Notes: a model not told the origin generated them from the letters alone. A stretch of 64,000 bases of DNA from Paraburkholderia sp. DHOC27 (GCF_003429005.1 NZ_QVQV01000014.1:1-64000); one strand, 5' to 3'; numbered from the stretch's first letter, positions 16,205 through 25,369 are shown. Translations and numbers: made by a program.

Positions 16205-17341
16205 TCAGACTTCGGCGCGGGCGAAACCAGGCAGCGCCGCGAAACGCGCAAGATGATGATCGACATCGCCTAGCGTCGTTTCAATGATAGCCAACCGCTT
16301 GAACAGATGCGCGGCCGCCACTTCATTCGTCACGCCCATGCCGCCGTGCAACTGCACCGCCTGCTGGCCGACGAAGCGCGCCGCCTGCCCCACGCGTACC
16401 TTCGCGGCCGACACTGCGCTGCGTCGTACCTCGGCATCGCTGCTCGAATAACGCACCGCCGCCAGATACGTGACCGAGCGCGCCTGCTCGGCGTGAATCA
16501 GCATTTCGACCATGCGATGCTGTAGCGCCTGGAAGCGCGCGATGGGTTGACCGAATTGCTGACGCGTTTTCGTGTATTCGGCAGTGGCATGGTTCAGCGC
16601 GTCGAGTGCACCGATGGCTTCTGCGCATAGCAGCAGCGTGCCATAGTCGGCGATATGTTCGAGCGTTGCCGCGCCAGCTTCGCTGCCACCCAGGCGGCGC
16701 GCCGACGTGCTATCGAACTTCAGATTGGCGGCACGCTGGCCGTCGATCGTCCGATAATCCGTCACCTGTACACCGGCCGCATCACGCGCCACGACGAACA
16801 AGGCAATCTCGCCATCGAAACGCGCGGGCACGATCCAGTAATCGGCCTGTGCACCATGCAGGACGACCGATTTGTCGCCCTTCAGCGTGACGTGCTCGCC
16901 CTGCTGCGTTGCCGTGGTTTCGACTGAGAACAGATCGTAGCGTGCATGCGGTTCGTGAAACGCCACCGCCAGCTTGATCTCGCCTTGAGCCGCGCGTTCG
17001 AGCAACGCGGTGTCCTCGCTGTTTCCGGCGCGCGCCGATCCCGCCAGACGCAGCGCCTCGATGCCCACGGCCGTCGCCCAGTACGGCTCGATCACCAGCG
17101 CCCGGCCAAGCTCCTGCATCACCACCAGCAGATCCACCGGCGAGCCATTGAAACCACCCTGCTCTTCCGGCACCGGCAAGGCCGTCAAGCCCAGCTCCGT
17201 GAACGCATTCCAGTGCGTGTCCGACACGCCCGCGTCCGAACGCACGATGGCCTGACGTGCCTCGAAACCGTAGTTCTTGTCCAGATAGCGGCGCAACGCG
17301 TCGGCGAATTGCTGCTGTTCGTCGGTAAAAGTAAAGTCCAT
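16205..17341 (-). CDS. Acyl-CoA dehydrogenase (second subunit-like)
   Basis: A 378-residue acyl-CoA dehydrogenase family protein, start MDFTFTDEQQQFADALRRYL. The C-terminal part holds RQQFGQPIARFQALQHRMVEM and QLHGGMGVTNEVAAAHLFKRL. The usual C-terminal catalytic YEGT segment is absent. Its middle domain is divergent (FHEPHARYDLFSVE in place of the typical TEP segment). Together with the adjacent 398-residue paralogue it looks like one half of a heteromeric dehydrogenase. It starts only 10 bases after the upstream gene's stop. Confidence 0.83.
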   Translation of the reverse strand: MDFTFTDEQQQFADALRRYLDKNYGFEARQAIVRSDAGVSDTHWNAFTELGLTALPVPEEQGGFNGSPVDLLVVMQELGRALVIEPYWATAVGIEALRLAGSARAGNSEDTALLERAAQGEIKLAVAFHEPHARYDLFSVETTATQQGEHVTLKGDKSVVLHGAQADYWIVPARFDGEIALFVVARDAAGVQVTDYRTIDGQRAANLKFDSTSARRLGGSEAGAATLEHIADYGTLLLCAEAIGALDALNHATAEYTKTRQQFGQPIARFQALQHRMVEMLIHAEQARSVTYLAAVRYSSSDAEVRRSAVSAAKVRVGQAARFVGQQAVQLHGGMGVTNEVAAAHLFKRLAIIETTLGDVDHHLARFAALPGFARAEV

Positions 17342-17351
17342 GCGCCGCTCC

Positions 17352-18548
17352 TCAGAGTCCGAGAATCATCTGCGCGATGATGTTCTTTTGAATTTCGTTC
17401 GAGCCGCCGTAAATCGACGTCTTGCGGAAGTTGAAGTAGTACGCGGCGAGCGGCGCGGCGTCATCGTCGCCGGCAATGCTGTGCTCGCGTTCTCCTTCGA
17501 GGAAAGGCACATCGAATGGCGCAGCAAGCGGCCCAACCGCCTCGACCATCAGCTCGGTCAATCCTTGCTGGACTTCCGTACCCTTGATCTTCAGCATCGA
17601 CGCTTCCGGTCCCGGCCCACGGCCGCCCGCTTCATTCGCGACCACCCGTTGCACGGTGACTTCCAGCGCCAGCAGTTCGATTTCGAGGCTTGCCACCTTG
17701 GCACCGAAAACCGGATCGAGCAGCAGCGGCTTGCCGTTCTTTTTCTGCTCAAGCGCGAGGCGCTTGAGAAAGACCAGTTCGCGCTTCGATTGACCCACCC
17801 GCGCAATGTTGGTGCGCTCGTGACCGAGCAGATATTTGGCGTAAGTCCAGCCGCGATTCTCTTCGCCGACCAGATTCTCGACCGGCACCTTCACGTCCTC
17901 GAAGAACACTTCGTTGACTTCGTGGTCTTCGTCGAGCGTGATGATGGGACGCACGGTGATGCCCGGCGTTTTCATGTCGATCAGCAGGAACGAAATGCCC
18001 TCTTGCTTCTTCGCGCCGCTGTCGGTGCGCACGAGGCAGAACATCATGTCGGCGTGCTGGCCGAGCGTGGTCCATGTCTTCTGGCCGTTCACCACGTAGT
18101 GATCGCCGACACGCTCAGCGCGCGTACGCAACGACGCGAGATCGGAACCGGAGCCTGGCTCGGAATAGCCCTGACACCACCAGTCGGTGCCGTCCAGAAT
18201 GCGCGGCAAGTAGTGGCGCTTTTGCGCTTCAGTGCCGTACTTCATCAGCACCGGCGCGACCATCGAGACGCCGAACGGCAGCACGGCCGGTGCCCCGACG
18301 CGCGCGCACTCTTCGTCCCAGATATGCCGCTGGGTCGCGTTCCAGCCGGGGCCGCCGTATTCGGCGGGCCACGCGACGACCGACCAGCCGCGCTTGCCGA
18401 GCAGCTTGTGCCAGTTCGCGAAGTCAGCGCGATTCAGACGCTTGTGATTGAGGACCTTGTGGCTCAGCTCTTGCGGCAGATTCGCTTCGAGCCAGGCGCG
18501 GATGTCGGCGCGTAACGCGTCGTCGGCGGGGGAATAATCCAGATTCAT
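17352..18548 (-). CDS. Acyl-CoA dehydrogenase (first subunit-like)
   Basis: A 398-residue acyl-CoA dehydrogenase. N-terminal helices, middle domain with GYSEPGSGSDLASLRTRAER and VNGQKTWTTLGQHAD, and a C-terminal domain with MLKIKGTEVQQGLTEL and FRKTSIYGGSNEIQKNIIAQ. The YGGSNEIQ form (Gly instead of the Glu of YEGT) is that of dehydrogenases whose catalytic base lies elsewhere or that work as heterotetramers. ATG 18548 (MNLDYSPADDALR) is the family-like start. It is the second gene after DUF1178. Confidence 0.86.
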   Translation of the reverse strand: MNLDYSPADDALRADIRAWLEANLPQELSHKVLNHKRLNRADFANWHKLLGKRGWSVVAWPAEYGGPGWNATQRHIWDEECARVGAPAVLPFGVSMVAPVLMKYGTEAQKRHYLPRILDGTDWWCQGYSEPGSGSDLASLRTRAERVGDHYVVNGQKTWTTLGQHADMMFCLVRTDSGAKKQEGISFLLIDMKTPGITVRPIITLDEDHEVNEVFFEDVKVPVENLVGEENRGWTYAKYLLGHERTNIARVGQSKRELVFLKRLALEQKKNGKPLLLDPVFGAKVASLEIELLALEVTVQRVVANEAGGRGPGPEASMLKIKGTEVQQGLTELMVEAVGPLAAPFDVPFLEGEREHSIAGDDDAAPLAAYYFNFRKTSIYGGSNEIQKNIIAQMILGL

Positions 18549-18597
18549 GCGCAGTGTCTCCTGGCCGCGACCGCCCTGCCGCCAGTGAGCCACTGCC

Positions 18598-19023
18598 TTA
18601 CTGCAGCGGTTCCTTCAGCGCGGCCGGGGCCGGCAACGGCATCACTTCAATGCCTTCTTCGACCAAGGCTTTCGCATCTTCCGGTGTCGTGACACCGCGA
18701 ATATTGCGTGCGGGCGCTTCATTGTAGTGAATGCGCCGTGCTTCCTCGGCGAAGCGGTCGCCCACGTTCTCGGTCTTTTCCAGTACCTCGCGCAACGCGC
18801 GCAGCACGCGCGCCTGCCTGTTCTCAGCACCCGCCGGAGCTTGCGATTCGGACGCACCGGACAGATTCAGCCGGGGCGCCGAGGGCAAACGGCTGACTTC
18901 GGTCGCGCTGCAGATCGGACATGCGACCAGCTTGCGGGACAACTGTGACTCAAAGTCTTCGGCTGAAGCAAACCAGCCTTCAAACCGGTGGCCGTGCGGG
19001 CACTGTAAATCGAGGACCTTCAT
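18598..19023 (-). CDS. DUF1178 family protein
   Basis: A 141-residue protein of the DUF1178 family, unknown function. A zinc-ribbon-like N-terminus holds LQCPHGHRFEGWF (C8, H10, H12) and VACPICSATEVSRLPSAPRL (CPIC), followed by a charged helical segment VLRALREVLEKTENVGDRFAEEARRIHYNE. It heads the leftward acyl-CoA operon, with about 28 bases of leader after a promoter buried in a palindrome. DUF1178 is often a neighbour of acyl-CoA or NUDIX genes in this order, without a known link. Confidence 0.88.
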   Translation of the reverse strand: MKVLDLQCPHGHRFEGWFASAEDFESQLSRKLVACPICSATEVSRLPSAPRLNLSGASESQAPAGAENRQARVLRALREVLEKTENVGDRFAEEARRIHYNEAPARNIRGVTTPEDAKALVEEGIEVMPLPAPAALKEPLQ

Positions 19024-19057
19024 GTGGAATCAGGGCTTGCGTATGAGTTTAGCGCAA

Positions 19058-19087
19058 AATCTAAATTTGTGAACGGTCGTTCGTAAA
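19058..19087 (-). promoter_or_regulatory. Promoter of leftward acyl-CoA operon
   Basis: On the minus strand -35 TTTACG (19082-19087) and -10 TAGATT (19058-19063) are 18 bases apart. The start point would be near 19051, giving a leader of roughly 28 bases before DUF1178. The spacer is filled by the palindrome at 19063-19090. Confidence 0.45.
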
Positions 19088-19090
19088 TTT
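19063..19090. promoter_or_regulatory. 28-bp palindromic operator candidate
   Basis: The left arm AAATTTGTGAACGG mirrors the right arm TCGTTCGTAAATTT. The inner GAACG/CGTTC arms are perfect around a GT centre, then two positions mismatch as G/T pairs, then AAATTT/AAATTT pairs fully. It covers the -35 to -10 spacer of the operon promoter, as expected for a TetR-type repressor site. The rest of the 323-base gap (19024-19346) shows no gene. Confidence 0.65.
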
Positions 19091-19307
19091 TGCTGGGACG
19101 ACTGAGGCACGCTTTTCCCGTGCAGGAACAATCAAGCGTGCGTGCGCGATTCTACCCCGCCGGACGGATGCTCGCCGACGGCACATCAAGCGGGAATGGG
19201 GGTGGGAGCGAGGCGAGCGCGTCTATGACGCGACGGCAGTCGTGAGAGTGATGGAGGGGTAATGCTGAGATGAAGCCAGGTGGGGAAAACCGCGCGCTGC
19301 GGCGACA

Positions 19308-19326
19308 GGCGAGCGTTGCGCTCGCC
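19308..19326 (-). terminator. Hairpin after NUDIX gene
   Basis: GGCGAGCG / CGCTCGCC form an 8-bp perfect stem with a 3-base loop, 20 bases past the NUDIX stop. No T-run follows on the minus strand. It may mark the 3' end of the nuo-DUF2818-NUDIX transcript. Confidence 0.4.
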
Positions 19327-19346
19327 GTCCCTCTGTCTGCCGCTGC

Positions 19347-19937
19347 TTAATTGGGCTCGGGCTCAGCCGTCGGCCATGTACCGGCCAGCACCTTCTCCAG
19401 CCAGAAAGTGCCAATGATGGTTTTCACATCACTGATCTTGCCGGTCCGCACCCATTCCGATACCTCGGGCACCGTCGCAGTGAACAGTTCGAGAAACTCG
19501 CCGTCGTCGAGCTTGCGCTCGCCCGCGGTCAGCCCACGCGCCAGATAGATGTCGATGAATTCGGTGGAGTACGAAATGATCGGGTGGATACGCGTCACGT
19601 AGATATATTCGCGCGCCGTATAACCCGTTTCCTCACGCAGCTCGCGCTTCGCACAGGCCAGTGCGCCTTCGTTCGGATCCAGCTTGCCCGCCGGATATTC
19701 GTACATGACCTTGCCGATCGGATAGCGGTACTGGCATTCCAGCAGCACGCGGCCGTCGTCGAACAGCGGGATCACCATCACCGCGCCCGGATGCTTGACG
19801 TATTCGCGGGTGGCGCTCTTGCCGTCCGGCAGACGGACGGTGTCGCACTTGAGTGTCAGGAACGGGCCCTGATGGAGCGTTTTGCTCTCAAGGCAGGTCT
19901 CGGTGAGCGCGGCGTCGTGATCGGGAAGTTCAGCCAT
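19347..19937 (-). CDS. NUDIX hydrolase (ADP-ribose pyrophosphatase-like)
   Basis: A 196-residue NUDIX enzyme. The Nudix box is complete at 84-106: GKLDPNEG...RELREETGYT, with Glu102 and Glu103 as metal ligands. Upstream VMYEYPAG (78-83) is typical of the ADP-ribose pyrophosphatase/NudF subfamily, which hydrolyses ADP-ribose to AMP and ribose 5-phosphate. It lies 41 bases after DUF2818 at the tail of the complex I gene cluster; linkage to NAD(H) metabolism is plausible but unproven. Confidence 0.88.
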   Translation of the reverse strand: MAELPDHDAALTETCLESKTLHQGPFLTLKCDTVRLPDGKSATREYVKHPGAVMVIPLFDDGRVLLECQYRYPIGKVMYEYPAGKLDPNEGALACAKRELREETGYTAREYIYVTRIHPIISYSTEFIDIYLARGLTAGERKLDDGEFLELFTATVPEVSEWVRTGKISDVKTIIGTFWLEKVLAGTWPTAEPEPN

Positions 19938-19978
19938 GTGCGACCTCAGGACAGCGTGAAGCGCGACGGCTCGAGCCG

Positions 19979-20275
19979 TCAGCGCCGTTTGACGAGATAC
20001 TGGAAGGTGAAACCGGGAAACGCAAACACGATGAAGAGGCTAAACGTGATGGCGTAAAACTGCCAGCCCTGATCGAAGCGGTTGCCCGCCCGCGCCTCCA
20101 GCATGAAGCCGAGCGCGCCAACCACGAGATACAGCACGATAAGCTCGGCAATTCGCAGCCACGCACTCTTCTTTTCCGCCTTCATGGGGACGAAGGCGAA
20201 GAGGCGTTGATTCAGAAACGGCAGGTTGGCGCCGACGAGCGCCAACAACACGATAAACCACCCTGCTGCCGACAT
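19979..20275 (-). CDS. DUF2818 family membrane protein
   Basis: A 98-residue small membrane protein, DUF2818. Three hydrophobic segments are visible: about 4-22 (GWFIVLLALVGANLPFLN), 42-60 (ELIVLYLVVGALGFML) and 72-92 (FYAITFSLFIVFAFPGFTF). It begins at ATG 20275, overlapping the nuoN stop by one base (TGATG), so it is translationally coupled to nuoN. In Burkholderiales it regularly follows nuoN, which suggests an assembly or accessory role with complex I; no function is established. Confidence 0.85.
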   Translation of the reverse strand: MSAAGWFIVLLALVGANLPFLNQRLFAFVPMKAEKKSAWLRIAELIVLYLVVGALGFMLEARAGNRFDQGWQFYAITFSLFIVFAFPGFTFQYLVKRR

Positions 20276-21747
20276 CAGAACGGCAGCGTATGGGTGATCG
20301 CTTGCAGACAAGCAGTCAACAGATGCCCAGGAACCAGACCCAGCACCAGCACGGCGATACCGTTGATGGCCAGCAACGCGCGGTTGCAGACATCGGCCTT
20401 GATCGGGCTCGTGTCCTGCGGCTCGTCGAAGTACATCAGCTTGACGATACGCAGGTAGTAGAACGCGCCAAACAGCGACGTAATCACGGCCAGCACGGCC
20501 AGCCACGTGAGACCCGCGTTCATGGTCGCTTCGAGCACGGCCAGCTTGGCGTAGAAGCCAACCGCTGGCGGCACACCTGCGAGCGAGAACATCATGATCA
20601 TCATCACGAACGCAAACACCGGGCTGCGCTGATTGAGGCCCTTGAAGTCGTCGAGCGTCTCGGCTTCGAATTCGCGGCGTGCGAGCAGCATCACGATACC
20701 GAAGGTGCCGAGTGTGGTGATCAGATAAACGATGCTGTAGAACATCGCCGAGCCGTAGGCACTCGCGGCGGTGGCGGTCTTGCCGTCCACCACGCCGGCC
20801 AGCAGGCCTAGCAGCACGAAGCCCATGTTCGAGATGGCCGAGTAAGCCAGCATCCGCTTGACGTTACGCTGCACGATACCCGTGATATTGCCGACGATCA
20901 GCGAGAGCGCCGCGAGGATCACCAGCATTTCCTGCCAGTCCACTGCCAGCGGCAACAGGCCCATCACCAGGAACCGCAGGCCCCACGCGAACGCTGCGAC
21001 CTTCGGGCCACCGCCCGTCAGCAGCGTCATGGCCGTGGGTGCACCCTGATACACGTCAGGCACCCACATGTGGAACGGCACCGCGCCCATCTTGAACGCC
21101 ACACCCGCCACGATGAAGATCACGCCGAACAGCAACACCACGTCGTTGATGCGACCCGATGCAACGGCCTTGAAGACTTCGTTGAGGTCGAGCGAGCCCG
21201 TCGCGCCATACAGCATCGAGATGCCGTACAGCAGGAAACCGGAGGCCAGCGCGCCCAGCACGTAGTACTTCATGGCCGCTTCGTTCGACTGCGCCGCGTC
21301 GCGACGCAGTGCGATCACCGCGTAGAGCGAGAGCGACATCAATTCCAGACCGAGGTACAGCGTCAGGAAGTTGTTGCCCGAAATCATCACCAGCTGGCCG
21401 AGCAGCGAGAACATGCCGAGCAGGAAGAAGTCACCGCGGAACAGATCGCGGTCTTCGAGATACCTGCGCGAGTACACGATCGACACCGCGTAACCCAGCG
21501 ACACCACCGCTTTCATCATGCTGCCGAACGAGTCGACCACGTACATGTGCGCGAAGTAGTAGTGCACTTGCGGATCGAACGCGTTGACGGCGAACCAGAT
21601 GCCGGCGATCAGCGTCGAGAAGAACGCGATGAAATAGGTCGTGCGTCGACCCGCCTGGCCGAAAAACGTGTCGTTGAGCCACGCGACAACGACGGCGAGC
21701 ATCAACAGGCCGTCAGGCAACAGGGCAGTCATAGGGGCGTTTTGCAT
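20275..21747 (-). CDS. nuoN: NADH-quinone oxidoreductase subunit N
   Basis: A 490-residue antiporter-like membrane subunit of complex I, with about 14 transmembrane helices. Typical signatures: LGLELMSLSLYAVIALRRD with its functional Glu, a Lys in KMGAVPFHMWVPDVYQGAPT, and GGGPKVAAF. It forms one proton channel of the membrane arm. ATG 21747 (MQNAPMTALLPDG) is preceded by GGAGG about 12 bases upstream; ATG at residue 6 is an alternative. It is the last of the 14 nuo genes. Confidence 0.95.
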   Translation of the reverse strand: MQNAPMTALLPDGLLMLAVVVAWLNDTFFGQAGRRTTYFIAFFSTLIAGIWFAVNAFDPQVHYYFAHMYVVDSFGSMMKAVVSLGYAVSIVYSRRYLEDRDLFRGDFFLLGMFSLLGQLVMISGNNFLTLYLGLELMSLSLYAVIALRRDAAQSNEAAMKYYVLGALASGFLLYGISMLYGATGSLDLNEVFKAVASGRINDVVLLFGVIFIVAGVAFKMGAVPFHMWVPDVYQGAPTAMTLLTGGGPKVAAFAWGLRFLVMGLLPLAVDWQEMLVILAALSLIVGNITGIVQRNVKRMLAYSAISNMGFVLLGLLAGVVDGKTATAASAYGSAMFYSIVYLITTLGTFGIVMLLARREFEAETLDDFKGLNQRSPVFAFVMMIMMFSLAGVPPAVGFYAKLAVLEATMNAGLTWLAVLAVITSLFGAFYYLRIVKLMYFDEPQDTSPIKADVCNRALLAINGIAVLVLGLVPGHLLTACLQAITHTLPF

Positions 21748-21772
21748 GGTCTTTAAATTCCTCCGCTCTGCG

Positions 21773-23263
21773 TTACTGTGGCAACGGCAGCTTTGACTGC
21801 GCAACGTGGGAGAGGAGGTTTTCCACGGATACGTGCATCACATCGGTAAAAGGCTTGGGATACAGGCCCATGAACAGCGTCAGCGCGGCCAGCACGAGCA
21901 GCATGAAGAACTCGCGATTGTTGATATCGAGCAGTTTCTTCACGTGGTCGTTGGCCACCGCGCCAAAGTACACACGCTTGTACATCCACAGCGTGTAGGC
22001 CGCGCCGAGAATCAGCGTGACCGCGGCGCCGCCTGCAATCCAGAAGTTGTACTGGACCGCAGCCAGAATCACCATGAATTCGCCGACGAACCCGGAGGTG
22101 CCCGGCAGGCCGCAATTGGCCATCGCGAACAGCATGACCAGCGCGGCGAACTTCGGCATCACGTTGACGACGCCGCCGTAATCCGCGATCTGCCGCGAGT
22201 GCATGCGGTCATACAGCACGCCGATACACAGGAACATCGCGCCCGACACGAAACCGTGCGAGATCATCTGCACGATCGCGCCTTCCGCGCCGAGTTGATT
22301 GAAGATGAAGAAACCGAGCGTGACGAAGCCCATGTGCGCGATGGACGAATACGCCACCAGCTTTTTCATGTCCGCCTGCACCATTGCCACGAGACCGATG
22401 TAGATCACCGCGATCAGCGACAGCGTGATCACCACGGGTGCGAGGAAGTGGCTGGCGTCGGGCGTGACCGGCAGCGAGAAGCGCAGGAAACCGTACGCGC
22501 CGAGCTTCAGCATGATCGCAGCCAGCACCACCGAACCGCCAGTCGGCGCTTCCACGTGGGCGTCAGGCAACCACGTGTGGACCGGCCACATGGGCACCTT
22601 CACGGCGAAGGCAAGGAAGAAGGCTATAAAGAGCAACACCTGCGGGGTCATGCCGAGCTTGGCGGCCTGCCACGTTGCCAGATCGAACGTGCCCGTCTGC
22701 GTGTACAGATACAGCAGCGCGACCAGCATCAGCAGCGAGCCCATCAGCGTGTACAGGAAGAACTTGAACGCGGCGTACACCCGGTTCGGACCGCCCCACA
22801 CGCCGATGATGATGTACATCGGAATCAGCGTGGCTTCGAAGAACACATAGAACAGCATGCCGTCGGTGGCACTGAACACGCCGACCATGATGCCCGACAG
22901 GATCAGGAACGAAGCGAAGTACTGGGCCACGTTCTTCGTAATGACCTGCCATCCGGCAATCACCACCAGCACCGTAATCAACGCCGTCAGCACGACGAAC
23001 CACATCGAGATGCCGTCGACACCCAGGTGATACGTAATGTTGAAGCGCTCGATCCAGGTCGCTTTCTCGACGAACTGCAGATCCGCCGTGCTCGAGTCGA
23101 AACTCGTGAACAGCGGAATCGTCACGATGAAACTGATGACCGAACCCACCAGCGACAGCCAGCGCGCCGGGCCCGGGTTCTGATCAGAACCGACAGCAAG
23201 GACCAGGAGGCCGAACAGGATCGGCAACCAGATCGCGATACTTAAAATCGGAAACGTGTGCAT
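21773..23263 (-). CDS. nuoM: NADH-quinone oxidoreductase subunit M
   Basis: A 496-residue antiporter-like subunit of complex I. Signatures include FFEATLIPMYIIIGVWGG (functional Glu in the discontinuous channel), KVPMWPVHTWLPDAHVEAPT and VVLAAIMLKLGAYGFLRF, and ADMKKLVAYSSIAHMGF. It lies between nuoL and nuoN in the membrane arm and forms the middle proton channel. Gaps to nuoL (24 bases) and nuoN (25 bases) are short, in line with one operon. Confidence 0.96.
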   Translation of the reverse strand: MHTFPILSIAIWLPILFGLLVLAVGSDQNPGPARWLSLVGSVISFIVTIPLFTSFDSSTADLQFVEKATWIERFNITYHLGVDGISMWFVVLTALITVLVVIAGWQVITKNVAQYFASFLILSGIMVGVFSATDGMLFYVFFEATLIPMYIIIGVWGGPNRVYAAFKFFLYTLMGSLLMLVALLYLYTQTGTFDLATWQAAKLGMTPQVLLFIAFFLAFAVKVPMWPVHTWLPDAHVEAPTGGSVVLAAIMLKLGAYGFLRFSLPVTPDASHFLAPVVITLSLIAVIYIGLVAMVQADMKKLVAYSSIAHMGFVTLGFFIFNQLGAEGAIVQMISHGFVSGAMFLCIGVLYDRMHSRQIADYGGVVNVMPKFAALVMLFAMANCGLPGTSGFVGEFMVILAAVQYNFWIAGGAAVTLILGAAYTLWMYKRVYFGAVANDHVKKLLDINNREFFMLLVLAALTLFMGLYPKPFTDVMHVSVENLLSHVAQSKLPLPQ

Positions 23264-23287
23264 TGTGTGGTGTCCCCTCGCCTTCTC

Positions 23288-25369
23288 TTATTTGCCGCCG
23301 AGCGTTACAAACAGCGTCAGGAGCCCCAGCATGCCGATGATCATGGCAAACGCGTAGTGATAGATGTAGCCCGACTGAAGGAAGCGGATCACACCGGCGA
23401 ACCAGCCGATGAAGCGCGCGCTGCCGTTGACGATACCGTCGATCACCACCACGTCGCCCTCTTTCCACAGCCCGCGGCCGATAGCCACTGCACCGCGCGC
23501 GAACACGACTTCGTTGATCTTGTCCAGGTAGTACTTGTTCTCCAGCAGCGTGTAGATCGGGCCGAAGGCGCGGCGGATGACCGGCGGCAGATCCGGACGT
23601 TGCAGATACAGGAACCACGACACCACCACGCCAGCGAGCGCCAGCCAGACCGGCAAGCCCGCCACCGAATGCAGACCCATTGCGAGCCAGCCGGTGAAAT
23701 CTTCGGCCAGCCCGGCCATAGCCGGGTGATTGGCGGCGACGTAGATCACCTTGTCGTACACCACGCCGTGCTGGAAGTAATCGCCAAACAACAGCGGCCC
23801 AATGGCGATGGCACCAATGATGACCGACGGAATGGCCAGGAGCACCAGCGGCACCCACACCACCCACGGGCTTTCATGCGGCTCGTGTGCATGGCCGTGA
23901 TCGTCGTGGCCATGAGCGCCGTGCCCATGACCGTGGTCATCGTGACCATGCGCTGCCTGCGCTGCGGCTTCGATGCCCATCGGCGAATCCGGATGCTTCG
24001 GCTTACGGAAACGCTCCTCGCCGTGGAACACCAGGAAGTACATACGGAACGAATACAGCGCCGTGACGAACACGCTCGCCACCACCGCGAAGTATGCGAA
24101 GCCCGAACCCGGCAGATTCGACAGCTTCACCGCGTCGATGATCGAATCTTTCGAATAGAAGCCTGAGAAGAACGGCGTACCGATCAGCGCCAGTGAACCG
24201 ATCAGCGATGTGATCCACGTGATCGGCATGTACTTGCGCAGGCCGCCCATGTTGCGCATGTCCTGATCGTGGTGCATGCCCATGATGACCGAACCCGCGC
24301 CAAGGAACAGCAGTGCCTTGAAGAACGCGTGCGTCATCAGGTGGAACATGGCAACCGGGTAAGCCGATGCGCCGAGCGCCACCGTCATGTAACCGAGTTG
24401 CGACAGCGTGGAGTACGCCACCACGCGCTTGATGTCGTTCTGGACGACGCCAAGGAAACCCATGAACAGCGCGGTAATGGCACCGATGATCGTCACAAAC
24501 GACAGCGCCGTATCCGACAGTTCGAACAGCGGCGACATGCGCGTGACCATGAAGATACCGGCCGTCACCATGGTTGCCGCGTGAATCAGTGCGGAGATCG
24601 GCGTCGGGCCTTCCATCGAATCCGGCAGCCACACGTGCAGCGGGAACTGCGCCGACTTACCCATTGCGCCGATGAAGAGGCAGATACAGGCAACCGTCAG
24701 CAGACCCCAGCTCGTGCCGGGGAAGTTCATGGCCGCCAGTTCGTGGCTCTTCGAGAAGATGTCCGCGTAGTTCAGCGAGCCGGCATACGCCAGCAGCAAG
24801 CCAATGCCCAGCAGGAAGCCGAAGTCGCCCACGCGGTTCACGATGAACGCCTTCATGTTCGCGTAGATCGCGCTTTCGCGGGTGAAGTAGAAACCGATCA
24901 GCAGGTACGACACCAGACCCACCGCTTCCCAGCCGAAGAACAGCTGCAGCAGGTTGTTGCTCATCACGAGCATCAGCATCGAGAACGTGAACAGCGCAAT
25001 GTACGAGAAGAAGCGCTGGTAGCCGTCGTCCTCGGCCATGTAGCCAATCGTGTAGATGTGCACCATGAGCGACACGAAGGTCACCACGCACATCATCATC
25101 GCCGTGAGCGAATCGACGAGGAAGCCCACTTCGAACTTCAGCTTGCCCACCGACATCCATTCATACACCGTCGCGTTGAAGCTCGCGCCGTTCATGACGT
25201 CGAGGAACACGATGGCCGAAAGAATGAAGGAGATCGCGACGCCGAGGATCGTGACCGTGTGCGCTCCGGCGCGCCCCACTGCTTTCCCGAAGAGTCCGGC
25301 AATCAGGGAGCCAGCCAGCGGTGCGAGCGGAACGGCCAGCAACAGGTTTTCGTTGAGTGTCGTTGACAT
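23288..25369 (-). CDS. nuoL: NADH-quinone oxidoreductase subunit L
   Basis: A 693-residue distal membrane subunit of complex I carrying the long lateral helix. Glu148 (FFGWEAVGLVSYLLIGFYF) and Lys238 (MGKSAQFPLHVWLPDSMEGPT) mark the proton channel. Residues 474-498 form an unusual histidine-rich stretch, with 11 His in 25 residues in HGHDDHGHGHG-type repeats, in a loop between transmembrane helices; the E. coli protein lacks this. The length exceeds the roughly 613 residues of E. coli NuoL, partly due to this loop and the region around it. Confidence 0.96.
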   Translation of the reverse strand: MSTTLNENLLLAVPLAPLAGSLIAGLFGKAVGRAGAHTVTILGVAISFILSAIVFLDVMNGASFNATVYEWMSVGKLKFEVGFLVDSLTAMMMCVVTFVSLMVHIYTIGYMAEDDGYQRFFSYIALFTFSMLMLVMSNNLLQLFFGWEAVGLVSYLLIGFYFTRESAIYANMKAFIVNRVGDFGFLLGIGLLLAYAGSLNYADIFSKSHELAAMNFPGTSWGLLTVACICLFIGAMGKSAQFPLHVWLPDSMEGPTPISALIHAATMVTAGIFMVTRMSPLFELSDTALSFVTIIGAITALFMGFLGVVQNDIKRVVAYSTLSQLGYMTVALGASAYPVAMFHLMTHAFFKALLFLGAGSVIMGMHHDQDMRNMGGLRKYMPITWITSLIGSLALIGTPFFSGFYSKDSIIDAVKLSNLPGSGFAYFAVVASVFVTALYSFRMYFLVFHGEERFRKPKHPDSPMGIEAAAQAAHGHDDHGHGHGAHGHDDHGHAHEPHESPWVVWVPLVLLAIPSVIIGAIAIGPLLFGDYFQHGVVYDKVIYVAANHPAMAGLAEDFTGWLAMGLHSVAGLPVWLALAGVVVSWFLYLQRPDLPPVIRRAFGPIYTLLENKYYLDKINEVVFARGAVAIGRGLWKEGDVVVIDGIVNGSARFIGWFAGVIRFLQSGYIYHYAFAMIIGMLGLLTLFVTLGGK

